A stretch of DNA of 64,000 bases from Spirosoma oryzicola. GTDB taxonomy: Bacteria > Bacteroidota > Bacteroidia > Cytophagales > Spirosomataceae. The first letter of the stretch is position 1, and every line of letters starts with the position of its first letter. A program made the position numbers and the translations under genes. Location: contig NZ_CP089538.1 of assembly GCF_021233055.1 (NCBI RefSeq), positions 2,930,501 to 2,994,500 on the forward strand, given 5' to 3'. Positions 1 through 8,905 of the stretch are shown here, piece after piece. The notes under the pieces are model-generated. The model searched no databases and was not told the origin of the DNA. It was given only the letters and a program-made list of their open reading frames with translations.

Positions 1-1310
1 ACGACGGAACCGACCCAACGGGCTTTTTTAACAACGAATTCTTTGTTGACCTGTACCCCAAAGAGGAGTGGAAGCGCGATATAACGAAGGATGAACTGAT
101 TGCAGAAATGCAGCAGAAATTAGCGCGTTTCCGGGGTGTGTCCTTTAACTTTTCCCAACCGATATCGGATAACGTCGAAGAAGCGGTTTCGGGGGTGAAA
201 GGATCGATGGCGATTAAAATCGTTGGGCAGGACCTGAACGTACTTGATCAGGAAGCTACGCGCGTGTTCAACGTGATGCGGACGATTCCGGGCGTGAGCG
301 ATCTGGGTGTGTTCAGGAACCTGGGCCAGCCTGAATTTAGAATCCAGCTCGACCAGCAGAAAATGGCGTTGTATAACGTACCCACCGACGTCGCCCAGTC
401 GGTTATCGAAACGGCCATTGGTGGTAAAACCGTGACGCAGTATTACGAAGGGGAGCGCCGGTTCGACGTTAAAGTGCGCTATGACGAGCGGTTTCGGTAC
501 TCACCCGAGCTAATCGAAAACTTGCTGGTGCCTACGCGTTCGGGTAGTAAAATTCCACTGAAGGAGCTAGCTGACATCGGTACCCGTTCGGGACCGGCGT
601 TTATCTACCGGGAAAACAACGCCCGCTTTATTGCCATCAAGTTTTCGGTACGGGGCCGCGATTTGGGAAGCACCATTGCCGAAGCACAGCAGAAAGTTGG
701 TCAGCAGGTCAAACTGCCCGAAGGTTTCCAGATGCGCTGGGCGGGTGAATTCGAGAATCAGACGCGGGCCGAGCGGCAATTGTCGATTGTGGTACCCATC
801 AGTATCACGATTATCTTCCTGATCCTGCTCTTTACGTTTGGTAGCGCCCTGGACGCGGCACTGATTATCCTGAACGTACCCTTTGCCCTGATTGGCGGTA
901 TCCTGGCACTCTGGCTGACGGGTATCAACTTTAGTATTTCGGCGGGGGTTGGTTTCATTTGCCTGTTCGGTGTTTCAGTGCAGGATGGCGTGATTCTGAT
1001 CAACCGCTTCAAGGAAAATCTGCACAATAAGTTGCCGTTGGTACAGGCCGTGCGGGAGGGGGCGCAGACGCGGGTACGACCCGTGGTTATGACGGCGTTG
1101 ATGGCTTCGCTGGGCTTATTACCCGCGGCTCTTAGTACGGGAATCGGGTCCGAAACGCAGAAACCGCTGGCAATCGTCATGATCGGTGGCCTAATGACCT
1201 GTACCGTTCTGTCCCTGTTGATCTTACCCGTTACGTACGAACTGATCCACAAAGGCCGGGCCTGGCGCAAAGAGAAAAAAGCGGCTCTGGCCTCAAACAA
1301 AACAGTTTAG
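1..1310 (+). CDS. Metal RND efflux pump, CzcA/CusA family (C-terminal part)
   Basis: This is the C-terminal part of an inner-membrane RND proton/cation antiporter of the CzcA/CusA type, which exports heavy-metal ions through an adaptor and an outer-membrane channel. The frame is already open at base 3 (DGTDPTGFFNNEFFVDLYP, typical of the family's periplasmic domain), so the gene starts before the window. The visible part has a periplasmic region and then several membrane helices, including the conserved DGVILINRF and VRPVVMTA stretches. It ends with a basic tail and TAG at 1308-1310. The metal handled cannot be read from this fragment, and the partner adaptor and channel are not in view. A perfect hairpin follows 10 bases after the stop. 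Confidence 0.93.
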   Translation, partial: DGTDPTGFFNNEFFVDLYPKEEWKRDITKDELIAEMQQKLARFRGVSFNFSQPISDNVEEAVSGVKGSMAIKIVGQDLNVLDQEATRVFNVMRTIPGVSDLGVFRNLGQPEFRIQLDQQKMALYNVPTDVAQSVIETAIGGKTVTQYYEGERRFDVKVRYDERFRYSPELIENLLVPTRSGSKIPLKELADIGTRSGPAFIYRENNARFIAIKFSVRGRDLGSTIAEAQQKVGQQVKLPEGFQMRWAGEFENQTRAERQLSIVVPISITIIFLILLFTFGSALDAALIILNVPFALIGGILALWLTGINFSISAGVGFICLFGVSVQDGVILINRFKENLHNKLPLVQAVREGAQTRVRPVVMTALMASLGLLPAALSTGIGSETQKPLAIVMIGGLMTCTVLSLLILPVTYELIHKGRAWRKEKKAALASNKTV

Positions 1311-1320
1311 GTATTTTGCT

Positions 1321-1362
1321 GTCGGGGTGGTGTCAGGTTCTCAAACCTGACACCACCCCGAC
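1321..1362. terminator. Perfect 19-bp hairpin after the RND pump
   Basis: Positions 1321-1339 are exactly complementary to 1344-1362, with a CTCA loop. The stem contains the symmetric core GTGTCAGGTT/AACCTGACAC. A 10-bp piece of the right arm (ACCACCCCGA, 1352-1361) is repeated directly at 1365-1374. The hairpin most likely ends the RND transcript, but it has no clear T-run and could instead be a copy of a dispersed palindromic repeat. Confidence 0.7.
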
Positions 1363-1444
1363 ATACCACCCCGATAGTGCGTTTGGGCGTTACCACAGAG
1401 CAATACAGTTTATTGTTCGGGCTCAATGATTGGGGAGAACGGCC

Positions 1445-1452
1445 TACCTTTG
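1445..1452 (+). promoter_or_regulatory. Bacteroidota -7 box (TACCTTTG) for the MFS gene
   Basis: TACCTTTG matches the Bacteroidota primary-sigma -7 consensus TAnnTTTG. It sits 25 bases before the proposed TTG start at 1478. No convincing TTTG lies at the -33 spacing, so only the -7 part is supported. Confidence 0.5.
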
Positions 1453-1477
1453 CAGCCGGAACCTTCAATAGATCAAC

Positions 1478-2755
1478 TTGTCAATCACGCATTCATTGTC
1501 AGGGGCACAAACCGTACGTGGCCCGTCGTTGTACACGTTTTCGTTCTGGCTGCTGTGCCTCAGTAATTTTTTGTTTTCGGCCAGTTTTCAAATGATGATT
1601 CCGGAATTGCCGGCTTACCTGACAAAGTTGGGCGGGCGGGAATATGTCGGGCTAATCATTGCGCTTTTCACGCTTACAGCGGGTGTCTCCCGGCCTTTCA
1701 GCGGTAAGATTACCGATACCGTCGGGCGCGTTCCCGTCATGGCGTTTGGGTCGATTGTGTGTTTTGTGTGTGGTTTTCTGTATCCGTACCTGCTGACGGT
1801 CTGGGGGTTTCTGACCCTGCGGCTCATCCACGGTTTCTCGACTGGCACCAAACCGACAGCCACCGCTGCCTACGTAGCAGATGTGGTTCCGGCCAATCGT
1901 CGGGGTGAGGCAATGGGAACGCTGGGTTTATTTACGGCTATGGGCATGTCGCTCGGACCGGCCATCGGGAGCTGGCTGGCGGATGATTATTCCATGAACG
2001 TGATGTTCTGGACATCGTCGGTATTTGCCTTGCTGTCCATCGGTATCCTGCTGCGGATGCCCGAAACGCTGGTTAACCGGCAACCGTTCCGGTTCAGTCT
2101 GTTGCGGTTAAAAAAAGACGAAATTTTCGATAAACAGGCCATTCCGCCGTTCACGGTTCAACTGCTCCAGGCGTTTTCGTCCGGCGTCGTCCTGACCGTG
2201 ATCGCTACGGTGAGTATGTCGCTTGGTATTGCCAATAAAGGGTTGTTTTTCAGCGTATATACCGTGGCGTCGCTGGCCGTTCGCCTACTGTTCAGCAAAG
2301 CATCGGATCGGTACGGACGGGTGCCTGTGCTGCTGGTATCCTCCACGGCACTAGCTATCTCGATGGTTTTGTTGACGGTTACCGACCCGGCTGATCCGAA
2401 CGCGTACTTGTGGTTCTGGAGTGCGGCCATTGTGTATGGAATGTCGTGGGGCATGAATTCACCCACCATTCAGGCCTGGACGGCAGATCTGAGCGACGAA
2501 GCAACGCGAGGGCGCGCCATGGCGACGATGTACATAGCCCTGGAAGCCGGAATTGGCTTGGGCGCGGTGGCATCGGGCTGGCTGCTGAATCACTTTGCGG
2601 GTGAGGCCGGGATTGATGCGTCGTTTATCCTGTCCGGCGTATTGGCTATAGTTGCTGTGCTTTACTTAAGCTGGAAGTGGCGCCAGCGGCAACCGCCCGA
2701 AACGCACCGGATGAACGATGCCGATGAAATGGCCTTGGTGGACGGAGAGCCATGA
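1478..2755 (+). CDS. MFS transporter (drug/sugar exporter-like)
   Basis: This 425-residue protein is a 12-helix major facilitator superfamily transporter of the inner membrane. After the first helix comes the loop with D-x-x-G-R (TDTVGRVPV), and the second half has the matching SDRYGRVPV, the two-fold repeat typical of the superfamily. The substrate cannot be predicted; multidrug exporters have this layout. The start is a TTG at 1478. The first ATG in frame (1592) falls inside helix 1 and would destroy it, so an upstream non-ATG start is needed. The stop overlaps the ATG of the next gene by four bases (ATGA), which suggests translational coupling. Confidence 0.85.
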   Translation: MSITHSLSGAQTVRGPSLYTFSFWLLCLSNFLFSASFQMMIPELPAYLTKLGGREYVGLIIALFTLTAGVSRPFSGKITDTVGRVPVMAFGSIVCFVCGFLYPYLLTVWGFLTLRLIHGFSTGTKPTATAAYVADVVPANRRGEAMGTLGLFTAMGMSLGPAIGSWLADDYSMNVMFWTSSVFALLSIGILLRMPETLVNRQPFRFSLLRLKKDEIFDKQAIPPFTVQLLQAFSSGVVLTVIATVSMSLGIANKGLFFSVYTVASLAVRLLFSKASDRYGRVPVLLVSSTALAISMVLLTVTDPADPNAYLWFWSAAIVYGMSWGMNSPTIQAWTADLSDEATRGRAMATMYIALEAGIGLGAVASGWLLNHFAGEAGIDASFILSGVLAIVAVLYLSWKWRQRQPPETHRMNDADEMALVDGEP

Positions 2756-3162
2756 TGGAAGAGATTGAACCGCAGATTCGACCGTTGATTGACGCCTTGA
2801 ACGCCACCGGTCTGGTCCGGACGTTTTCGAGCTGTGAGGGGCATTATAGCGCCGAGGAACAGACGCTTGTTGATCGAAACCGCGCCGACGTTCGGTTTGT
2901 GCCTGCCGAAGGAGTTACCGAAAAAGAAATCGAAGGATTGCTGACGTATTTGTTAACCCGCTTTAAAGGGCAGCATGGTGTACTGCCCGTTCAGGTAGTC
3001 GGCTATAAAGTGTATACGCCAATTGATGATGAGGCCGTTGACGAAACGTTTGTGCTGGAACTCCGTCCGTTTAACCGCTTCGAGCCACCTGACCGGAAGC
3101 GAGCTGATACCGACCGGGCCATTGAAAAACTAACCCGCCTGGTTGTCGCGTGGGTAAAATAA
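2752..3162 (+). CDS. Conserved small protein of unknown function, coupled to the MFS gene
   Basis: A 136-residue soluble protein without signal peptide or membrane segment. I do not recognise a named family. The most distinctive stretch is TFSSCEGHYSAEE near residues 24-36, a Ser-Ser-Cys-x-Gly-His motif that could bind metal or form an active site. The rest is mixed alpha/beta with a charged, Pro-containing C-terminus. The start codon lies in ATGATG, so residue 1 or 2 could be the true start. Its first bases overlap the stop of the MFS gene, so both are probably made from one mRNA. Function in connection with the transporter is inference only. Confidence 0.75.
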   Translation: MMEEIEPQIRPLIDALNATGLVRTFSSCEGHYSAEEQTLVDRNRADVRFVPAEGVTEKEIEGLLTYLLTRFKGQHGVLPVQVVGYKVYTPIDDEAVDETFVLELRPFNRFEPPDRKRADTDRAIEKLTRLVVAWVK

Positions 3163-3184
3163 GATTCGTCTACGCGACAACCAG
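3139..3184. terminator. Convergent hairpin overlapping the end of a gene
   Basis: CTGGTTGTCGCGT (3139-3151) pairs perfectly with ACGCGACAACCAG (3172-3184). The left arm lies inside the last codons of the plus-strand gene and the right arm lies just before the stop of hslU. It can terminate transcription from both sides. Confidence 0.6.
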
Positions 3185-3193
3185 GCAGATCAA

Positions 3194-4585
3194 CTACAAA
3201 ATAAACTGACTCAAATCCCGGTTTTTGACCAGACCGTTCAGTTTTTCACCCACTAATTCTTTCGTCACTACGACGTGCGCATTGGCCCCAATCGCGTCGG
3301 GAATGTCGAACATAAAGTCATTCATCAGATGACTCAGTACCGTTTGCAACCGGCGAGCCCCGATGTTTTCGACTTCCGCGTTAACCTCGAAGGCAATCCG
3401 GGCCAGTTCGCGAAGGGCATCATCCTGAAAGGTAAGTTCTACCTGTTCGGCGGCTAACATGGCTTCGTATTGCTTCGTCAGCGCGTTTTTCGGTTCTTTG
3501 AGGATCTGGTAAAAATCGTCCTCCGACAAGCTCTGCAACTCCACCCGAATCGGGAAACGCCCTTGTAACTCAGGAATCAGATCGCTGGGTTTGGCGACGT
3601 GGAAAGCACCGGCGGCAATAAACAAAATATGGTCGGTATGAACGACACCGTGCTTGGTATTGACCGCGCTGCCTTCCACAATGGGAAGCAAATCACGCTG
3701 TACACCTTCCCGGCTGACGTCCGGTCCGCCACCGCCGTTACCCGACCGGGCCGAGGCTACTTTGTCGATTTCGTCGATGAAAATAATTCCTGCATCTTCG
3801 GCTTTTCGGATGGCTTCTTCTTTCACTTCATCCATATCGATCAGCTTGGCGGCTTCTTCTTCGAGCAAAATTGTCCGGGCTTCGGCAATGGTCACCTTGC
3901 GTTTTTTGCCCCGTTTAGGCATCATGCCACCGATCATTTCCTGAATGTTCATCATGGAAAGATCATCCACGGCACCGCCCATAATACCGATGTTAGGCGC
4001 TTGGGATTGCTGAACGTCGATCTCAATTTTACGGTCGTCCATCTCACCCGAGCGGATTTTGTCCCGAAAGCGTTCACGAGTTCGTTCGTTGAGTTCCGCA
4101 TCGGCGTCTTTCGGCTGATTCTCAAAACCGAGCTGATTAGTGTTGCCAGCAGGTTTGACGGGCGGGATCAGGATATCCAGGATAGCGTCTTCGACGAGTT
4201 GCTGAGCCCGCACCTTGACGGCTTCCTTTTTCGCGGACCGCACCATGTTGACGGCCTGTTCGACTAGATCGCGCACCATGCTTTCCACATCGCGCCCGAC
4301 GTAACCTACTTCGGTGAATTTCGACGCTTCAACTTTTATAAAGGGCGCATCGGCTATTTTAGCGAGCCGACGGGCAATTTCGGTCTTGCCGACACCCGTT
4401 GCGCCAATCATTAGAATATTGTTCGGCGTAATTTCGTGCTGCATGTCCGCAGCACTGTTCATCCGACGCCAGCGGTTACGCAGCGCAATGGCTACGTTGC
4501 GTTTCGCATCGTTCTGGCCAATAATGTACTGATCTAACTCAGCAACGATTTGCCGAGGGGTAAGGTCTTTGAGTAATTCGGTCAT
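3194..4585 (-). CDS. hslU: ATP-dependent protease ATPase subunit HslU
   Basis: HslU is the AAA+ unfoldase ring of the HslUV (ClpYQ) protease; it unfolds substrates and feeds them to the HslV peptidase in the cytoplasm. Visible motifs are Walker A GATGVGKT (residues 61-68), pore loop GYVG (94-97), Walker B IIFIDEID (267-274) and the C-terminal LSQFIL tail, which in this family inserts into HslV to activate it. At 463 residues it has normal length, with the inserted I-domain around residues 110-240. HslV is not next to it here, unlike in many genomes. The ATG at 4585 is well placed before the conserved LTPRQIVAELDQYIIGQ. Confidence 0.97.
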   Translation of the reverse strand: MTELLKDLTPRQIVAELDQYIIGQNDAKRNVAIALRNRWRRMNSAADMQHEITPNNILMIGATGVGKTEIARRLAKIADAPFIKVEASKFTEVGYVGRDVESMVRDLVEQAVNMVRSAKKEAVKVRAQQLVEDAILDILIPPVKPAGNTNQLGFENQPKDADAELNERTRERFRDKIRSGEMDDRKIEIDVQQSQAPNIGIMGGAVDDLSMMNIQEMIGGMMPKRGKKRKVTIAEARTILLEEEAAKLIDMDEVKEEAIRKAEDAGIIFIDEIDKVASARSGNGGGGPDVSREGVQRDLLPIVEGSAVNTKHGVVHTDHILFIAAGAFHVAKPSDLIPELQGRFPIRVELQSLSEDDFYQILKEPKNALTKQYEAMLAAEQVELTFQDDALRELARIAFEVNAEVENIGARRLQTVLSHLMNDFMFDIPDAIGANAHVVVTKELVGEKLNGLVKNRDLSQFIL

Positions 4586-4702
4586 CGAAAAAAAAGAAGC
4601 GTATGATACGCGCTGCCTAGTAAGGAAACGCAGGAATTAGAAAAATGTCTCCACAAGGCGTAAAAAATGCACTTCGTACGCCTACGGGCTTTGGGCTATG
4701 GA

Positions 4703-5746
4703 TTAAATTGCCTGTTGTGTAGCAGCGAGTTCTTTTCGAATCACGGGGGCTACCTGGGTGCCAAATAATTCAATAGCCCGTAGCAGTTTCGGATGGTCGG
4801 CCGACTGTCCACCAATGAGTTGGGCCAGGTAGCGCGTATTCTGAAACAGCTCATGGAACGTCAGTAGCTTGTCGATGACCTGCTGCGGACTACCCACCAG
4901 CAAAGGACCGTGCTGCCGCAGGTATTCGTACTGTTCGCGACCGAGCGGGGGCCAGCCGCGCTCCCGACCAATCCGATTCATCAGCACCGCGTAGAACGGG
5001 TAAAAATCGTTGGCTGCCTGTTGCGAGTTATCCGCCACGTAAAAGTGGGAATTGACGGCGAGCGGGATCTGGTCGTGTCCCGCTTTCCGGGCCGCCTGCC
5101 GGTACATGTTCACCAGGGGCACAAACCGGTCGGGCGTGCCACCCAGCATTGCCAGCGTCATCGGCAGGTTCATACTGCCCGCCCGAACCGCCGAAGCGGG
5201 CGTACCCCCAACGGCCAGCCAGATCGGAAGCGTTGGTTGGTAGGGGCGAGGATACACACCTACGTTCGGAATAGATGGACGGAAGTGGCCCTGCCAGCTA
5301 ACCACTTCCTGCTGGTTGATGGCCATCAACAACTCCAGCTTTTCGGTGAATAGGTCATCATAATCGTTCAAGTCATAACCGAATAGGGGAAACGACTCGA
5401 TAAACGAACCCCGTCCGGCCATGATTTCGGCCCGCCCGTTCGAAATAAGATCCAGCGAGGCAAAATTCTGGTACACCCGCACCGGATCGGCCGAACTCAA
5501 AACCGTTACGGCGCTCGACAACCGAATGGTCTTTGTCTGGGTAGCCGCAGCGGCTAGAATCACTTCGGGAGCGGAGATAATGAAATCAGGCCGGTGGTGT
5601 TCGCCCAGGGCAAAAACATCCAGACCCACCTGATCGGCCAGTTTTATTTCTTCCAGCAACTGCTGCATGCGCGTGTGGGCGTTGAGGGCCCTGCCCGCTA
5701 CCTGATCGGGAATGACCTCGCCAAAACTACTGATACCTAGTTCCAT
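4703..5746 (-). CDS. LLM-class flavin-dependent oxidoreductase
   Basis: A 347-residue member of the bacterial luciferase-like monooxygenase superfamily, which uses reduced FMN or F420. It begins MELGISSFGE and continues with the GLDVFALGEHHRPDF segment and the GRGSFIESFPLFG segment typical of the luciferase-like TIM barrel (residues 1-310). The substrate is unknown. Many close relatives are annotated simply as LLM-class oxidoreductase in Bacteroidota. It lies between porQ and hslU on the same strand with gaps of about 70 and 117 bases, and a weak inverted repeat (AGGCGTA at 4656-4662 with TACGCCT at 4677-4683) follows it. A shared function with its neighbours is not evident. Confidence 0.88.
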   Translation of the reverse strand: MELGISSFGEVIPDQVAGRALNAHTRMQQLLEEIKLADQVGLDVFALGEHHRPDFIISAPEVILAAAATQTKTIRLSSAVTVLSSADPVRVYQNFASLDLISNGRAEIMAGRGSFIESFPLFGYDLNDYDDLFTEKLELLMAINQQEVVSWQGHFRPSIPNVGVYPRPYQPTLPIWLAVGGTPASAVRAGSMNLPMTLAMLGGTPDRFVPLVNMYRQAARKAGHDQIPLAVNSHFYVADNSQQAANDFYPFYAVLMNRIGRERGWPPLGREQYEYLRQHGPLLVGSPQQVIDKLLTFHELFQNTRYLAQLIGGQSADHPKLLRAIELFGTQVAPVIRKELAATQQAI

Positions 5747-5816
5747 CGCTTCGTCGTTAAAGGAGTTGTTTGCTATGCTGCGGGCCTGTTGCCGAAAGGC
5801 GGGTGCCGCCCGCTTT

Positions 5817-6863
5817 TTAGTTCATCAATCGATTCAGGTCAACACGCAACGACAGCTGACTGGTTCCGGCGGTCGGTACCGACGAGAAGCGGCCGTACGT
5901 CAGTTGAAACCCCCGCGCCTGTACCGAGGCTCCGAACGAAATGCCGGCTCCACCGCCACCAGTTGTCAACTTTCCTTCCTGACGTTTCTGGTGATTATAG
6001 CCTACCAGCAAATGAACATGCCGGCTAAGCAACAGTTCGGCGCTGACGATCAGATGGCGCGCTATTTTTTCGGTCACGCTGGTCGGCTGCGAAATGATGT
6101 TGCCGTTCAAATCGTACCGAACGTTTAGGCTCGGGTCGTTGTAGCTGATGTCGAAGCGTTGCAGGTGATGCGCCGTCAAGGTCAGGCGTACAGGGGCGTG
6201 TTTCGGCTTTACGGTTACGCCCGCTTGCAGGTCAAACGGTAAATCAGCGTCGGCTGGGCCGTAGTTTTTAAGCAGGTAACCCACATTTTTGGCCACCAGA
6301 CCAAACGTTAAGTTCTGTTTCGGATGCCTCCAGATGCCCCCCAAATCGGCCAGTACACCAAATGCTGAGTACGTTTCGATGCTCGACCCAACCGCTTTAA
6401 GGGTAGCGCCAAGCGTAAAGTTACCTTCGGTACGGGCATGGGACAGGCTTAGGGCGTAGTCATTGGCGGAGAAGGTGCCGAGCGAATTGCCTGCCGGGTC
6501 AGTTAATGTAAACTCGCCATAGGTAAGATACTGCAAGCCTGCGGCCCACCGCGCCCGACGGTTGGGATCATTGGCCTGAATGGGTAAACCGTATTGCAAC
6601 GTGTAATATTTAGCCGCGGCCAGATAAGGCATCAGGCTAATGGACAGCTCATTATCCCGAACCGAATCGGCTAGGGCGGGATTGTTAAGATGATAGGAGC
6701 CATCGGGTTGTGTTGCCGAAGCCAGCTGTCCACCCAGGGCGGCAACGCGCGCATGGGTTGGCAAATCCAGAAACGGAAAGATACGCTGGCCACCGAGCGG
6801 TTGAGCCTCGGCCATGTGGCAGAAGAGTAGCCCAAGAAGCAGGCTCAGTAGCGGTTTTAGCAC
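5817..6863 (-). CDS. porQ: Type IX secretion system protein PorQ
   Basis: PorQ is an outer-membrane barrel protein of the Bacteroidota-specific type IX secretion system, which moves proteins with a C-terminal signal to the cell surface. The 348-residue protein has a signal peptide ending in AEAQ near residue 20. The mature N-terminus then reads PFLDLPTHARVAALGG, followed by DGSYHLNNPALAD, the hallmark of the PorQ/PorV family. The rest is alternating beta strands. The start is GTG at 6861-6863; no ATG upstream keeps the signal peptide intact. It is divergent from the acyl-CoA carboxylase gene. No other por or gld genes are in the window, which is normal because these genes are scattered. Confidence 0.92.
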   Translation of the reverse strand: MLKPLLSLLLGLLFCHMAEAQPLGGQRIFPFLDLPTHARVAALGGQLASATQPDGSYHLNNPALADSVRDNELSISLMPYLAAAKYYTLQYGLPIQANDPNRRARWAAGLQYLTYGEFTLTDPAGNSLGTFSANDYALSLSHARTEGNFTLGATLKAVGSSIETYSAFGVLADLGGIWRHPKQNLTFGLVAKNVGYLLKNYGPADADLPFDLQAGVTVKPKHAPVRLTLTAHHLQRFDISYNDPSLNVRYDLNGNIISQPTSVTEKIARHLIVSAELLLSRHVHLLVGYNHQKRQEGKLTTGGGGAGISFGASVQARGFQLTYGRFSSVPTAGTSQLSLRVDLNRLMN

Positions 6864-6991
6864 GTATCAGAAACAAAAAGTCTGGGGCAAATGTCGGTGA
6901 AAAAGCGGGAAAGCTCAACAGCAGAAAGGGAAACCTCCTGCCCGCCGATACGACCCGCTTTCTTTGTCCGTTAGCTCTGTCATTACGATGT

Positions 6992-7052
6992 TAGCTTTGA
7001 TCAAGAGAAAATGGAACAAAATCGGTAGAATTGGGTAGAACAATTAACTTTG
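6992..7052 (+). promoter_or_regulatory. Two -7 boxes before the acyl-CoA carboxylase gene
   Basis: TAGCTTTG (6992-6999) and TAACTTTG (7045-7052) both fit TAnnTTTG. The second lies 29 bases before the ATG at 7082 and is the better placed. No good -33 TTTG precedes either one at the usual distance. Confidence 0.5.
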
Positions 7053-7081
7053 CCTAACGCGCTTTCGCTAAACTCTACCTC

Positions 7082-8668
7082 ATGCAACCGGAAATTCAGC
7101 CCGAAACCGATTTGTCACCAACTGTCAAACCATCCAAAACGGCTGTCCTGGCCCAAAAAAACGCCGAAGCTGAACTCGGTGGCGGTCAGAAGCGGATCGA
7201 CAACCAGCACGCCAAAGGCAAGTTAACGGCTCGCGAACGAATCGGTTTACTCGTTGACGAAGGGTCGTTTGAGGAAATCGGGAAGTTCGTCATGCACCGT
7301 ACCCGCGATTTTGGACTCGACAAAGAGCATTACTTGGGCGATGGTGTTGTAACGGGTTACGGTACTGTAGACGGACGGCTGGTGTACGTGTTTGCGCAGG
7401 ATTTTACCGTGTTTGGTGGTGCCCTTTCGGAAACCCACGCGGAGAAAATCTGCAAGCTGATGGATCTGGCTATGCAAAATGGCGCGCCAATCATTGGGCT
7501 GAACGATTCGGGTGGGGCCCGGATTCAGGAAGGGGTATTGTCACTGGCGGGTTATGCTGATATTTTCTACCGAAATACGAAGGCGTCGGGCGTAATTCCG
7601 CAATTATCGGCGGTGATGGGTCCCTGCGCGGGCGGAGCGGTCTACAGCCCGGCCATTACCGATTTTATTTTCATGGTCGAACATACGAGCTACATGTTCG
7701 TGACGGGGCCGAACGTAGTCAAAACGGTTACGCATGAAACCGTTACGGCGGAAGAATTGGGCGGAGCCAGCACGCACAGTACAAAGTCGGGGGTGACGCA
7801 TTTCGCCTGCGAAAACGAACTGGCGTGCATCCAGCACCTCAAGCGGCTGCTGAGCTATATTCCCCAGAACTGTGAGGACGAGCCCGCGCTGCTGCCGTAC
7901 GACGCGCAGGACGAAACCCGACTGGCGCTTAATAGCATCATTCCCGACAATCCAAACCAGCCTTATGACATGCGCGAAGTCATTGAGGAACTGGTGGATG
8001 CGGGTACGTTTATGGAAGTACACCGGAATTTTGCCGAAAACATTGTGGTTGGCTTTGCCCGGATTGGTGGGCGCAGCATCGGCGTGGTTGGCAACCAGCC
8101 CGCCGTATTAGCCGGCGTTCTGGACATTAACGCGAGCACCAAAGCCGCCCGTTTTGTCCGTTTCTGCGATTGCTTCAACATTCCCTTGCTGGTCCTGGAA
8201 GATGTGCCGGGTTTTCTGCCGGGAACCGATCAGGAGTGGAATGGTATCATCACGAACGGAGCCAAGCTGCTGTACGCCTTTTGCGAAGCCACGGTTCCCC
8301 GCGTGACGGTTATCACGCGAAAAGCATACGGAGGAGCTTACGATGTGATGAATTCGAAGCATATCGGGGCTGATCTGAACTACGCGTGGCCGTCTGCCGA
8401 GATTGCGGTGATGGGAGCCAGCGGGGCCGCCGAAATTATTTTTAAACGCGAAATTGCGGAAGCCGACGACCCGCAGGCCAAGTTGCAGGAGAAAGTACAG
8501 GAGTATACCGAGAAGTTTGCCAATCCGTACCGGGCCGCGAACCGGGGCTATATCGACGAAGTAATCATGCCCGACCAGACTCGGCATAAGCTCATTCGTG
8601 CCTTTGGTATGTTGGAAAATAAGGTGGCTAGTATGCCGAAGAAAAAGCACGGCAATATTCCCCTTTAG
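7082..8668 (+). CDS. pccB: Acyl-CoA carboxylase, carboxyltransferase (beta) subunit
   Basis: This 528-residue protein is the carboxyltransferase subunit of a biotin-dependent acyl-CoA carboxylase, most like propionyl-/methylmalonyl-CoA carboxylases. It transfers carboxyl from biotin to acyl-CoA. The two crotonase-like domains are clear: the N-terminal half has [20 protein letters not shown] and [13 protein letters not shown]; the C-terminal half has [17 protein letters not shown] and [12 protein letters not shown], which are the acyl-CoA and carboxybiotin oxyanion sites. Length and motifs are normal. The biotin-carboxylase subunit is not adjacent, so the exact acyl substrate (propionyl or other) remains inference. 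It is transcribed divergently from porQ. Confidence 0.93.
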   Translation: MQPEIQPETDLSPTVKPSKTAVLAQKNAEAELGGGQKRIDNQHAKGKLTARERIGLLVDEGSFEEIGKFVMHRTRDFGLDKEHYLGDGVVTGYGTVDGRLVYVFAQDFTVFGGALSETHAEKICKLMDLAMQNGAPIIGLNDSGGARIQEGVLSLAGYADIFYRNTKASGVIPQLSAVMGPCAGGAVYSPAITDFIFMVEHTSYMFVTGPNVVKTVTHETVTAEELGGASTHSTKSGVTHFACENELACIQHLKRLLSYIPQNCEDEPALLPYDAQDETRLALNSIIPDNPNQPYDMREVIEELVDAGTFMEVHRNFAENIVVGFARIGGRSIGVVGNQPAVLAGVLDINASTKAARFVRFCDCFNIPLLVLEDVPGFLPGTDQEWNGIITNGAKLLYAFCEATVPRVTVITRKAYGGAYDVMNSKHIGADLNYAWPSAEIAVMGASGAAEIIFKREIAEADDPQAKLQEKVQEYTEKFANPYRAANRGYIDEVIMPDQTRHKLIRAFGMLENKVASMPKKKHGNIPL

Positions 8669-8779
8669 GGCTGCTTTTGACAGCATGTGCTGTGGAGTAC
8701 TCCGGCAATAACCAACTACCCGCAATGAAATTATACAATTCTTTATGCATATTTGTGTAAAATCCGAACGTACTTGCGC

Positions 8780-8902
8780 ATGCCTATGGACAATCAATCG
8801 ACCAAACAACCAGGAGGTTTACTGAAAACAGTGCTGATCGGTTTGCTGATTATTTTTAGCCTCGCGCTGATTGTCGGAACCTTGTCGGTCGTATTCCCGT
8901 GA
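8780..8902 (+). CDS. Small single-span membrane protein (40 residues)
   Basis: An ATG at 8780 opens a 40-codon frame ending in TGA at 8900-8902. The peptide has a polar N-terminus (MPMDNQSTKQPGG), then one hydrophobic helix (LLKTVLIGLLIIFSLALIVG) and a short C-terminus ending in VVFP. This organisation is typical of a real small inner-membrane protein and not of random sequence. It ends three bases before the convergent aminotransferase stop and starts 111 bases after pccB. A second in-frame ATG at 8786 is an alternative start. Function unknown. Confidence 0.6.
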   Translation: MPMDNQSTKQPGGLLKTVLIGLLIIFSLALIVGTLSVVFP

Positions 8903-8905
8903 CGC

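Noticed and set aside
3599..4267. 222-codon plus-strand open frame opposite hslU
   Set aside because: It is a shadow of the well-supported hslU gene; its translation has no recognisable motif and unnatural composition.
8108..8809. 233-codon minus-strand frame over the end of pccB
   Set aside because: It overlaps conserved carboxyltransferase codons and has no family-like sequence.
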